A stretch of 64,000 nt of DNA, taken from positions 55,733 to 119,732 of the forward strand of contig CAZFCE010000017.1 in assembly GCA_964517605.1 (NCBI GenBank), written 5' to 3'. Source of the DNA: J095 sp964517605 (lineage in GTDB: Bacteria > Chloroflexota > Anaerolineae > 4572-78 > J111). This document shows, one piece after another, positions 53,587-61,458 of the stretch. Every line of letters begins with the position of its first letter. Position 1 is the stretch's first letter. The notes under the pieces were generated by a model that was not told where the DNA came from, made no database searches, and was given only the letters and a program-made list of their open reading frames with translations. A program made the position numbers and the translations under genes.

Positions 53587-54900
53587 ATGTCATCCATCGA
53601 AGATATTCAGAAACTGATTACAGAACACCAGCGCCGGCTACAGAAACTACGAGTACAGCAGGCTTTACAAGGAACGTCAACTCCCCCCGAAATACTGCTT
53701 GAAATAGAAGATATTGAGGCGAAACTGAGGGAATTGGAGGCGGAACTGGCGAAACTGGAGGAACCACAATCCCCAAGCAGCAGTGATACCGATAGTAAGG
53801 TTCCTGCGCCGGTATCACTGCCGCGTCAGGATGCCGAGCAGAAACAAGAAGAATATCCGGAAGAGAAACAGGTTGGTTTGCCCCTGGGCGGAGGCAATAC
53901 CGGGCAGGTGTATTGGTGGTGGGCGTTGTTGGGGTTGGTGGGAATGGTAGTGGTAATTGGTTTTCTTTACCAGGCTTCCCAGACTCCCACACCCACCAAT
54001 ACACCTGCCCCACCCATCAATACGCCCACCCCAACCAGAACACCCAAACCGCCCACCTACACCCCTACTCCCGCCGGCCCCCAAGCCGGCGAAGTGCGAC
54101 TGGATGGCCGGGGCGTGCCGATGGTTTACATTCCCGCCGGGCCGTTTACAATGGGCGACAGCGCCGACGTGGGCCTGGCTGAGTGTAGAAAATACTGGTA
54201 TAAACCGAACGAGTGTAAGCGCGATAGCTATACCGACGAAGAACCCGCCCACACCGTAACGCTGGACGCCTATTACCTGGACCAGTACGAAGTGACCAAC
54301 GCCCGTTACGCCGAATGCGTGCAGGCCCAAAAGTGCGCCGCGCCGGGTGAAACTAAATCCTATACCCGCGCTAATTACTACGGCAACCCGCAATACAACG
54401 ACTACCCGGTGATAACCGTGGATTGGAACCAGGCCAAAGCCTACTGTGAGTGGCGGGGCGGGCGGCTGCCCACGGAAGCGGAGTGGGAAAAAGCGGCGCG
54501 GGGCACGGACGGGCGCACTTACCCCTGGGGGAATGAATTTGACGGCAGCCGGGTTAATTTTTGCGACAAGAACTGCACTTTAGAGTGGGCCAATAAAAAT
54601 TACGACGACGGTTACGCCGACACCGCCCCGGTGGGCAGTTACCCCGGCGGGGTCAGCCCGTATGGGGTGTATGATCTGGCGGGGAATGTGTGGGAGTGGG
54701 TGAATGATTGGTATGGCAGCGGCTATTATGGCGGCTCACCGGCCACCAATCCTCTCGGCCCAACTAATGGTGATAGTCGCGTTCGGCGCGGGGGCGGTTT
54801 GGTCGGTAATCCGAGCCGCGTGCGCGCTGCCGGCCGTTTCGGGTCCGCGCCCTACTTCAAGAACGACGTCATCGGCTTTCGTTGCGCCCGCTCACAATAA
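53587..54900 (+). CDS. Coiled-coil module - transmembrane - SUMF1-domain protein
   Basis: The 437-residue protein starts with a helical module (about 1-60: IEDIQKLITEHQRRLQKL, EILLEIEDIEAKLRELEAEL) of the kind that appears as an N-terminal interaction domain on TIR, NACHT, caspase-like and other conflict effectors. That link is recalled, not computed. A linker, one membrane helix (about 112-131) and a Pro/Thr-rich stalk follow. The SUMF1 (formylglycine-enzyme) fold covers about 170-437, with YIPAGPFTMGDS, EVTNARYAECV, RLPTEAEWEKAARGTDG and GNVWEWVNDW. The active-site Cys pair of true formylglycine enzymes is absent (GRFGSAPYFKN precedes IGFRC). GGAAAG precedes the ATG. Confidence 0.88.
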   Translation: MSSIEDIQKLITEHQRRLQKLRVQQALQGTSTPPEILLEIEDIEAKLRELEAELAKLEEPQSPSSSDTDSKVPAPVSLPRQDAEQKQEEYPEEKQVGLPLGGGNTGQVYWWWALLGLVGMVVVIGFLYQASQTPTPTNTPAPPINTPTPTRTPKPPTYTPTPAGPQAGEVRLDGRGVPMVYIPAGPFTMGDSADVGLAECRKYWYKPNECKRDSYTDEEPAHTVTLDAYYLDQYEVTNARYAECVQAQKCAAPGETKSYTRANYYGNPQYNDYPVITVDWNQAKAYCEWRGGRLPTEAEWEKAARGTDGRTYPWGNEFDGSRVNFCDKNCTLEWANKNYDDGYADTAPVGSYPGGVSPYGVYDLAGNVWEWVNDWYGSGYYGGSPATNPLGPTNGDSRVRRGGGLVGNPSRVRAAGRFGSAPYFKNDVIGFRCARSQ

Positions 54901-54962
54901 GGCCGGGGCAAGCTCGGCCCCTACGCGGTTGCCCAACACCGCCAGGCCGGGGCGTAGGGGCG
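54901..54962 (+). repeat. Right copy of the 62-bp direct repeat flanking the module
   Basis: It begins immediately after the TAA of the SUMF1 gene. It matches 52428-52490 in the same orientation with about six or seven differences. Confidence 0.75.
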
Positions 54963-55208
54963 GGCCTTGCGCCCGCCCACCCTTAAAGCCATTTACCTTC
55001 CTGGAAGCTGGTTTTACAAAATTAGCTTCCAGAAAGGTTCTTTTTCCACATCCGCCCGGTGCGGGCCGGGGAGTAAGGCCGGGGCCAGCCCCGCCCCTAC
55101 TCCCTATTCCCTACTCCCTATTCCCTACTCCTAATTCGTCACTCGTCACTCATAACTCGCAACTCATAACTCGTCACTCATAACTCATAACTCATAACTC
55201 ATAACTCG
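54901..55208. other. Repeat-rich intergenic region, no gene seen
   Basis: It holds the right direct repeat, a REP-like hairpin (about 54953-54980), a 14-bp imperfect inverted repeat (CCTTCCTGGAAGCT 54996-55009 with AGCTTCCAGAAAGG 55024-55037), a third short REP copy (55074-55100) and two simple-sequence arrays. Confidence 0.7.
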
Positions 55209-55214
55209 TCACTC
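55096..55214. repeat. Two simple-sequence arrays (14-bp and 10-bp units)
   Basis: CCCTACTCCCTATT recurs about 2.5 times at 55096-55132. From 55138 to 55214 a 10-base unit alternating between ACTCATAACT and ACTCGTCACT recurs about seven times. A related CCCTACTCC array lies at 56250-56292. Confidence 0.8.
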
Positions 55215-55775
55215 CGCATTCACCGCGGCCTCACCCACGGCGGCGTTCCCCGGCAAATCCAGCCCGGTAATAATCACCCGCGCCTCGCCCGCCGGGCAAT
55301 CGGCGGTAGTGGTATAAGTATACCATACCCCCTGCTCCGGCTGCATCTCGCCCCGCTCCACCAACGTTCCGGCGCTGGTGGTAATCATAATTGTTACCTG
55401 CTTCACCTGCGTGTCATCCACCACCTTGGCCCGGATTACCTGCCCCGGCCCGCCGGAATACCCGTTCAGGTCAATATCGCCCACCTCCGGCGAGTGAAAC
55501 CAGTCCGCCATTGCCACATTATAAGCCGATTTAGCCGTGCCCTGCGCCTTTTCGGCATAAATGGGCGTGGTTTGGGCGGCGGTGCGGGCATAAGCCGCCG
55601 CCTCTAAAAAGCGCTCCTGCTGCGCCCGCTGCGAGCTGGAAAACTCCCGGTTTTCATCAAACTGGGGCCTTACGCTCACAATGGTGCGCCCGGCCTTATC
55701 GCGCTTAAACACCAACTGGTCGCCCAATATGCCGCTTAAGCCCTCTAAAACAATATTGCGTTTTACTCTGGCCAT
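55209..55775 (-). CDS. Conserved-looking hypothetical protein
   Basis: The 188-residue protein has no signal peptide or membrane helix. The first 95 residues are basic and alanine-rich, beginning RNIVLEGLSGILGDQLVFKR with a GRTIVSVRPQF strand pair and then helices rich in Ala, Gln and Arg, ending AMADWFHSPEV. The rest looks like a beta sandwich (GQVIRAKVVDDTQVKQVTI, ending in GLDLPGNAA). I have the impression of similar proteins in other Chloroflexota and Bacteroidota, but cannot name a family. GGGAGG lies upstream of the ATG at 55775. Its stop falls at the edge of a simple-sequence array, in a repeat-rich accessory region. Confidence 0.75.
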   Translation of the reverse strand: MARVKRNIVLEGLSGILGDQLVFKRDKAGRTIVSVRPQFDENREFSSSQRAQQERFLEAAAYARTAAQTTPIYAEKAQGTAKSAYNVAMADWFHSPEVGDIDLNGYSGGPGQVIRAKVVDDTQVKQVTIMITTSAGTLVERGEMQPEQGVWYTYTTTADCPAGEARVIITGLDLPGNAAVGEAAVNAE

Positions 55776-56339
55776 ACCTCAAAAAACCTCCCTGTAAACT
55801 ATAAATTTTTTATAAGTTACCGGCGCTTAACCTGATCCGGCCCTGATTTTGCCAACCCAAAGTGCCGGTAACTTTTTAACCCGTAACGCCCAAACTTAAC
55901 CCCCGGCCAAACCCGCTGCCGGTAATGCCCGGGCCGGGGGTTCTCAGGGTCATCCTTTAATCATCCTTCGATCATCCTTCGATCATCCTTTAATCATCCT
56001 ATATGCTTACCCCCAATTAAGCCGGTTGCCGGTTGTATGTTCGCCTTAAATTACCCTGCCGGTTATCTGGTTAACGGTTATAACTAACCCGCCATCGCTT
56101 AAAATTAACCGGCGGGGCGGCTGGCTATTCTATTGGGCAACAACCGTGTTTGGCCTGAATCTACTTTGCCGTAGAACTGATTTTATGATAAAGTAAATAT
56201 AAGAATAAAGCAAGCGTATCTATGCCAAAAAGAAACATACCCGGCAGCATGTCCCTATTCCCTACTCCGTACTCCCTACTCCCTGCGGCGTACTCCCTGC
56301 TTCCGCCCTGGCTGCCGGCCAGCCACTAACAGGTGATCT
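55776..56339. other. Gene-free region with an 11-bp tandem repeat
   Basis: The region holds the five-copy 11-bp array at 55951-56004, AT-rich sequence around 56180-56230 that may contain the promoter of the following protease gene, and a CCCTACTCC-type array at 56250-56292. No credible protein gene is seen. Confidence 0.6.
55951..56004. repeat. Five tandem copies of an 11-bp unit
   Basis: CATCCTTTAAT, CATCCTTCGAT, CATCCTTCGAT, CATCCTTTAAT and CATCCTATAT follow each other without gaps. The unit is too short and spacerless to be a CRISPR; it could be an iteron-like binding array. Confidence 0.85.
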
Positions 56340-57647
56340 ATGCCCAACCCAAGCCCTCGCCTAAAACTGCTGCTCTGGCCCGTATTGGCCGGGCTGTTGC
56401 TACTGGCCTGTAACATCCGGGCCTCGCTTACCCCATCCCCCGATGCCACCGGCGCGCCGGCGGAGGCCGTTCCCTCCACCGCCCAGGCCGGCGCGTCCGC
56501 CGCAGTGGCCCCCACCGCATCAACTCCGGGCGAGGCCGTAGCTGCTGCCGCCCCCGCCGAGGTGGTTAACCAGGTGTTGGCCGAGCTGGAACAGTGCGGC
56601 CTGCTAACCAACACCGCCGCGTTTGTGGATGACCTGGGGCGCGACCTTGCCGAAAAGCGGGTGATAGACGTATACCAGCGGGTATCGCCCAGCGTGGTTA
56701 ACGTTACCACCCAGATTATCCAGCGCAACTTCTTTTTTGAAGCCATCCCCTCCGCCGGAGCCGGCTCCGGCTTTGTGCTGGACAAAGAAGGGCACATCAT
56801 TACCAATTATCACGTCATCCGCGATGCCCAGCAGGTAGAAGTTACCTTTCTGGACGAAAGCTCTTACCCGGCTACCGTGGTAGGCAGCGACCCCGGCAAC
56901 GATATTGCCGTGCTTAAGGTTGAGGCCCCCGCCGCCGCCCTTACGCCGGTAAACCTGGGCGATTCGGCCACGCTGCTGGTGGGGCAGCGCACCATAGTCA
57001 TTGGCAATCCCTTTGGGCAATTTGGCGGCACGCTCACCGCCGGGGTCATCAGCGCCCTAAACCGCAGCATCAAAGGGCAGGATAACCGTCAGATTAGCAA
57101 CATCATCCAAACCGATGCCGCCATTAACAGCGGCAACTCCGGCGGCCCCCTGCTGGATAGCGCCGGGCGGGTTATTGGCATCAACTCGGCTATTTTTAGC
57201 CCCAGCGGCACCAGCGCCGGGGTGGGCTTTTCCATCCCGGTAAACACCCTAAAGCGGGTGCTGCCCGACCTGCTGGCGTTAGGGCATTATCGCCACCCCT
57301 GGTTAGGGGTAGATTACGCCTACCGGGTTACGCCCGGCCTGGCCGACCTGCTGAAACTGCCGGTTAAACACGGCCTGTTGCTGGTAGAAATCAGGCCAGA
57401 TAGCCCACTGGCGCAGCATAACGTTCAGGGGGCGCAAAAAGAAGCCATTCTGGGTAATCAGCGCATCTACATTGGCGGCGATATCCTCACCGCGGTAAAC
57501 GGCCAGGCCATTGCCGGCCTGGACGAGCTGCAAGTATTGCTGGAAACCAAACATCGCGTGGGGGATAAAGTGGATGTTACCGTTAACCACGCCGGGGCCG
57601 ACCAAACCATCACAATGGAACTGGCCGAAGAACCGGCGGCGCAATAG
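56340..57647 (+). CDS. HtrA/DegP-like serine protease lipoprotein with PDZ domain
   Basis: The 435-residue protein has a lipoprotein signal (lipobox LLAC, Cys24), an alanine/proline-rich linker to about 75, a trypsin-like protease domain (about 95-300) and one PDZ domain (about 315-430, ending with VTVNHAGADQTITMEL). The triad is His158 in TNYHVI, Asp188 in GNDIAVLKV and Ser267 in NSGNSGGPLL. HtrA-type proteases degrade or refold damaged extracytoplasmic proteins. It is a single-gene unit in a repeat-rich neighbourhood. Trypsin-like proteases also occur as effectors in conflict systems, but the lipoprotein signal and PDZ favour ordinary envelope quality control. Confidence 0.95.
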   Translation: MPNPSPRLKLLLWPVLAGLLLLACNIRASLTPSPDATGAPAEAVPSTAQAGASAAVAPTASTPGEAVAAAAPAEVVNQVLAELEQCGLLTNTAAFVDDLGRDLAEKRVIDVYQRVSPSVVNVTTQIIQRNFFFEAIPSAGAGSGFVLDKEGHIITNYHVIRDAQQVEVTFLDESSYPATVVGSDPGNDIAVLKVEAPAAALTPVNLGDSATLLVGQRTIVIGNPFGQFGGTLTAGVISALNRSIKGQDNRQISNIIQTDAAINSGNSGGPLLDSAGRVIGINSAIFSPSGTSAGVGFSIPVNTLKRVLPDLLALGHYRHPWLGVDYAYRVTPGLADLLKLPVKHGLLLVEIRPDSPLAQHNVQGAQKEAILGNQRIYIGGDILTAVNGQAIAGLDELQVLLETKHRVGDKVDVTVNHAGADQTITMELAEEPAAQ

Positions 57648-57677
57648 GCCCCCGGCCCCAGGCGAACATAAGGTGTA

Positions 57678-57720
57678 TGGGTATTGTTTTTGCCGCTGAA
57701 AGCGGCAAAAACAATACCCA
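57678..57720. terminator. 20-bp perfect palindrome after the HtrA-like gene
   Basis: A 20-base arm (57678-57697) and its exact complement (57701-57720) flank a three-base loop. It sits 30 bases after the stop. There is no T-run after the stem, but each arm contains a run of five T or A, so it may act as an RNA-end stabiliser as well as a terminator. Confidence 0.6.
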
Positions 57721-57848
57721 ATCCCTATCGCCCCTTTCCAAAGTTTTGGGGAAGGGGCCGGGGGGAGGGGTAATAAACCGCTATTGCCACTCCCGGCCTA
57801 CCTTTAAACCGGCAGTGAGCCGGGAGCCGGGGGTTAAGGGGGCAGGCC

Positions 57849-58163
57849 CTAATCCGCCTGAGCCGGCGGCAGGGGCGGGCCAAACAACCGGGCAAAGCCG
57901 GGGTACGCCTTTAACGGAATTAACTCAAACTCAATCAGCCCGGCCTGCACCAGCGGCAACGTGCCCAACACCTGTTGGGCCTGCGCCGGGCTGTCGCACT
58001 CCAGCACCAGCACGGCGGCGGGGCTATCCTGCCTAAAATACAGTTCGCGGATTAACCCGGCCTGGTGCAACTCCCAGGCCCGGCAGGCTTCGGCCCGGCC
58101 CAACCGCAGAAAATCGGCGGGGGTGGCGGCGGGCAACTCGCGCTCAAGGGCTAAAATCTTCAT
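57849..58163 (-). CDS. Small dimeric alpha/beta-barrel protein (muconolactone isomerase/YCII-like)
   Basis: The 104-residue protein resembles stand-alone dimeric ferredoxin-like barrel proteins of the muconolactone isomerase or YCII-related group. It starts with a strand (MKILALERELP), then a helix with RAEACRAWELHQAGLIREL, a strand (AVLVLECDSPAQAQQVLGTLP) and a C-terminal strand with FELIPLKAYPGFARLF. The helix-loop WELHQAGLIRELYF is typical of the family. Its substrate is unknown. It lies 119 bases downstream of the YfhO-type gene on the same strand and could be co-transcribed. Confidence 0.75.
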   Translation of the reverse strand: MKILALERELPAATPADFLRLGRAEACRAWELHQAGLIRELYFRQDSPAAVLVLECDSPAQAQQVLGTLPLVQAGLIEFELIPLKAYPGFARLFGPPLPPAQAD

Positions 58164-58282
58164 AACATACCTCCGGTTGTCTCAAGGGTCAGGCCGGGGC
58201 CGGCACGCCGTTTGCCCGGCAATCACCCCGGAGCGCAATATCCGTTTTTATACAGTGAGAATGAGTAAAGGGGAACGCGGCC

Positions 58283-60697
58283 TCACCCGGAGCGCCGCCG
58301 CAGCCATAGCGCCCTGCCGGCCCACCCCAGCAGCGCCAGCAGTGTAACGGCGCTCACCGTTAGCCCAACTTTCCAGACGGGCGGATCAAACCTGAACTGC
58401 ACCGTGTGGCTTCCCGCCGGCACGGCTACCGCCCTAAAGGCATAGTTGGCCCGCTCAATGGGGGCGGGTTGGCCATCAACGGTGGCCTGCCAGCCGGGGT
58501 AGTAGGCATCGGCCAGCACCAGGTAGCCGGGCTGGTCGGTGGTAACGGCCACCGTTACCGTTTCGGGGGCGTAACCCACAATCGCCAGCGAGCTAACCGG
58601 CTGGCTGTTGAGCGCCTGCCCGCCTTCTAAAACCACGGTGCGGGCGGGGTCAAAATCGGCGGCGCGGATGGCCTCCCAGGCGGCGGCGTGGCTGCCAACT
58701 ACCTGGCTGCGGCCCACAAACAGCACCCGCGCCAACGCCGACTGGTTTAAATAGACGTTAATCTGCGGGTCGGCATCAAAAATGGGCGTAATGTTGCCAT
58801 CGGCGGGCGCGCCGCCTTTGCCGGCAATAATGTACTTAATGCCCAAAAAATTGTAGCGTCCGGTTGAGCGGGGCGGTGCGCCGCTCCAGTACAGGGTGGT
58901 ATCGGCCAGGGTAAGCGGGTTGTACAGCCCCCAGGCATCGTCCAGGCCGTGCAGCAGGGCGGTGTTGGGCTGCCAGGCGGCCCACACATCGGTGGTCACT
59001 TCGGTGCGAAACCGGTTGGCATCATTTTTAAGAAAAGCAAGCGCGGCGGGGTGGTTAAACCCGGCGGTGGGGTCGGTGTGGCCCACATCTACGTTGGCCC
59101 CCAGGGTAAACAAATCCAGCCCGATAACGGCCACCAGCGCCAGCGCGGCTCCGGTTGAGTGCAGCCGGCGGCGGTTAATCAGGTGCAGCACCGCCAGCGC
59201 GGCCAGGGCAAACAGCGCCAGCGTAGCCACCGCCGAGGCCGCGCCCACGGCCCGGTTAAAAATAGCCGGGTTGCGATCTTGCGTAACCAGCATGGCGTAA
59301 TAACTGAGCGGCAGGGCCACGGCCAGCAGCCCGCCCAATCCCCAGGTAAACAGGCGCAGCGCGGCAGGCAGCCGCCGGGCCGTAACGGCATCAAGCGGCT
59401 GGTTGATAAGCTGATTGACTCCGCCGGCAGCCAGCGCCGCCAGCGCAAAATCCATTAGTAAAATAAAGCGGGCCGGCGCGCGAAGCTGGTCAAAACCGGG
59501 GGCGGCGGCGTACAGCCAGCCGTGCAGCACGCTGTAACCACCCAGCGCCAGCGCCAGCGCCAGCAGCCCCAGCGTTACCCAAAACCCCTTTAGCCGGCCC
59601 GGATAAACCAGCGCCCCAATCACCGCCAGCAGTAACGTGGCCACGCCAATATAGCCGGTTTCTACCCGCTGCCACGGCCCCCAGTGCAGGGCCGGGTCGC
59701 GGCCAAAGTAGTTGGGAGCCAACAGCCCCACCAGTTGCGCCGGATGCAGCGAATAGGCGGCGGCTTCGGGGTAAGGCAGCTCGGCGCGAGGCGTGTACCG
59801 GCTCATTTCGTAGGCGGGCAACAGCAGCAGCGCCGCCAAACCCACAGTGATGACCACCGCCAGCGCCAACGCCAGCAGCGAAAACATTACATTGGCGGTG
59901 AGCAGTTGGCGCGGCTCACGCGGGCGCGCATCGTATATAGTGCCGCCGCAATGCCACAGGGCGTACAAGCCCAGCGTAAGCAAAATGAACAGCGTAATCT
60001 GAATATGCCCGGCCAGCGTGGCCACGGCCAGCACCGCGCCGGCGGCGGCGGCCAGTCCCCAACTGCGCCGGTGCAGGCTGCGTTGAAACAGCAAAAACAC
60101 CAGCGGCAGCCAGGCGGCCACGGCAATCATATTTAAATTGCCAAAGTGAACAATAAATAAATCCGAAAACTCAAAGGCCAGCGCCCCGGCCAAAGCCGCC
60201 CCCGGCGATAGCGGCGGCTGATCGGCCTGGGCGGGAGCCAGCAGCCGCAGGCACAGGTACATGATTACGCCGGCCAGCCAAAAGTGGAACACGGCCAGCA
60301 ATTCCAGCCAGGTGTAGGTAAAATCGGGGACTAACCCAAAAACCAGCAGGTTAACCGGGTAAAACAGGCCGGATTGAATATCGGCGGCAAAGGGCGCGCC
60401 GCTGTACAGGTGCGGATTCCACAGCGGCAGGTGGCCCTGGCGCAGGCTTTCGGCGGCAAAGCGGTAGTTGGGGAACAAAAACGGGGCCAGATCACCGCCG
60501 CCGGCGGGCATCCAGGTGTTGGCCGTAAACAAAATTTGCCAGAAAAAACCGGCGGTAGCCAGCGCCAGCGCGCCGCCGGCAGCAATGGCTTCGGCCACAA
60601 ACGGCCAGTGGCCCCGGCGGCGGCGGGCAATGTGCCGGGCCGCTCCGTACACACCGGCCCAGCCGCCCGCCAGCAACAACAGCAACAGGGCCGTCAC
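58283..60697 (-). CDS. YfhO-type polytopic membrane protein (GT-C glycosyltransferase-like)
   Basis: The 804-residue protein has about a dozen membrane helices in its first 520 residues, an extracytoplasmic loop early on with PAGGGDLAPFLFPNYRFA and LWNPHLYSGAPFAADIQ, and a C-terminal soluble domain (about 560-770). The latter ends with LADAYYPGWQATVDGQPAPIERANYAFRAV, the YfhO-family hallmark. A last membrane helix (about 775-797) follows. YfhO proteins resemble GT-C lipid-linked glycosyltransferases and in Bacillus glycosylate lipoteichoic acid. The GTG start at 60697 overlaps by four bases (GTGA) the stop of a 17-codon open frame with a good ribosome binding site, which suggests translational coupling. 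Confidence 0.9.
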   Translation of the reverse strand: MTALLLLLLAGGWAGVYGAARHIARRRRGHWPFVAEAIAAGGALALATAGFFWQILFTANTWMPAGGGDLAPFLFPNYRFAAESLRQGHLPLWNPHLYSGAPFAADIQSGLFYPVNLLVFGLVPDFTYTWLELLAVFHFWLAGVIMYLCLRLLAPAQADQPPLSPGAALAGALAFEFSDLFIVHFGNLNMIAVAAWLPLVFLLFQRSLHRRSWGLAAAAGAVLAVATLAGHIQITLFILLTLGLYALWHCGGTIYDARPREPRQLLTANVMFSLLALALAVVITVGLAALLLLPAYEMSRYTPRAELPYPEAAAYSLHPAQLVGLLAPNYFGRDPALHWGPWQRVETGYIGVATLLLAVIGALVYPGRLKGFWVTLGLLALALALGGYSVLHGWLYAAAPGFDQLRAPARFILLMDFALAALAAGGVNQLINQPLDAVTARRLPAALRLFTWGLGGLLAVALPLSYYAMLVTQDRNPAIFNRAVGAASAVATLALFALAALAVLHLINRRRLHSTGAALALVAVIGLDLFTLGANVDVGHTDPTAGFNHPAALAFLKNDANRFRTEVTTDVWAAWQPNTALLHGLDDAWGLYNPLTLADTTLYWSGAPPRSTGRYNFLGIKYIIAGKGGAPADGNITPIFDADPQINVYLNQSALARVLFVGRSQVVGSHAAAWEAIRAADFDPARTVVLEGGQALNSQPVSSLAIVGYAPETVTVAVTTDQPGYLVLADAYYPGWQATVDGQPAPIERANYAFRAVAVPAGSHTVQFRFDPPVWKVGLTVSAVTLLALLGWAGRALWLRRRSG

Positions 60698-60747
60698 GGA
60701 CGGCCCTCGGCGGTGAATGATGGCTGGGAAGACAGGGCGGCGGCCAT
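60694..60747 (-). CDS. 17-codon upstream open frame coupled to the YfhO-type gene
   Basis: The ATG at 60747 has AGGAG six bases upstream and encodes MAAALSSQPSFTAEGRP. Its TGA overlaps the GTG start of the YfhO-type gene, which itself has no good ribosome binding site. It may act as a leader peptide for translational coupling. It is too short for a family call, and its coding status is inferred from signals only. Confidence 0.35.
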   Translation of the reverse strand: MAAALSSQPSFTAEGRP

Positions 60748-60761
60748 AAGCGGCTCCTGGT

Positions 60762-61457
60762 TTATCCGGCGAGAATTTGGGTTAATTGCCGGCGCTGTTC
60801 CGAGGAGATGGCGCGGCTTTTGCCCTCTTCGCGCAAAAGGTCTTTAAGTTGGTTGGTGAGCAGCACCGGCAGCGGGGCGTTATCAACGGTAAGCTGCGCT
60901 TCTTTGTTGGAGAACAGCACCACCGGCTTGATGACCGGCGCGGCTTCGGCGCCCAGCTTTTGCGCCAAAAACTTGTTCAGTTTATTGGCCCGGCTTTCCA
61001 CCTCGGCGATAGGCGCGCCCAGCCCTTCATCGGCAAAAAGCCGCAGCACCCGCCACCAGCTAAATTTGCGCGAGAACTTGCTGCCGTTCACCGAAATTTC
61101 GCCGCCGTGAGATTTAACCACAAACGTGTACAGGCCATCGGGGGCCAGCAGCACGTGCGCCACGGGCGTGGTGTAGTTAAACAGGTGATAATCGCTGCCC
61201 ATTTTTTTGAGCACGCTTTCCAACACCTGGTCGGCGCGGGGTTCGCGCACCCAGGTATTGACCATGTGGCTGCTGAACATCGCCGAAATAAAGCCCAGCG
61301 CCAGCAAAACAATGGTGGGTTGAAGGTATTGAGGCTGGCTCATGCTCATAAAATTGGTGCCCAGGCCGGCCATCAACAGCAGCATGGTCACAGGAGCAAA
61401 GCGTTTGGCCCATTTGGCGCGTTGTTCAATCAGTTTGGTATTGGTGGTTATTTTCAT
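60762..61457 (-). CDS. Membrane protein with NERD-like domain
   Basis: The ATG at 61457, two bases after the fabF TGA, gives 231 residues. Two membrane helices (about 18-40 and 43-62) precede a soluble domain with LLAPDGLYTFVVKSHGGEISVNGSKF, later RANKLNKFLAQKLG and VKPVVLFSNKEAQL. The pattern (hydrophobic strand, V-K-S-H-G-G, then a helix and PVVLFSN) resembles NERD (nuclease-related) domains, in which the conserved Lys is a nuclease-core residue. The family match is tentative. It is part of the plsX-fabF run and precedes the YfhO-type gene. A role in nucleic acid cleavage is not established. Confidence 0.75.
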   Translation of the reverse strand: MKITTNTKLIEQRAKWAKRFAPVTMLLLMAGLGTNFMSMSQPQYLQPTIVLLALGFISAMFSSHMVNTWVREPRADQVLESVLKKMGSDYHLFNYTTPVAHVLLAPDGLYTFVVKSHGGEISVNGSKFSRKFSWWRVLRLFADEGLGAPIAEVESRANKLNKFLAQKLGAEAAPVIKPVVLFSNKEAQLTVDNAPLPVLLTNQLKDLLREEGKSRAISSEQRRQLTQILAG

Positions 61458-61458
61458 C

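Noticed and set aside
46996..54900. True formylglycine-generating enzymes (sulfatase activation)
   Set aside because: Both SUMF1-fold proteins lack the catalytic Cys pair, and no sulfatase gene is nearby, so only the fold is called.
55951..56004. Short CRISPR-like array
   Set aside because: The units are 11 bases with no spacers, and there are no cas genes in the window.
56340..57647. HtrA-like protease as the effector of the neighbouring repeat-flanked module
   Set aside because: It has its own lipoprotein signal and a standard PDZ domain, lies outside the direct repeats and is separated by 1.4 kb and another gene.
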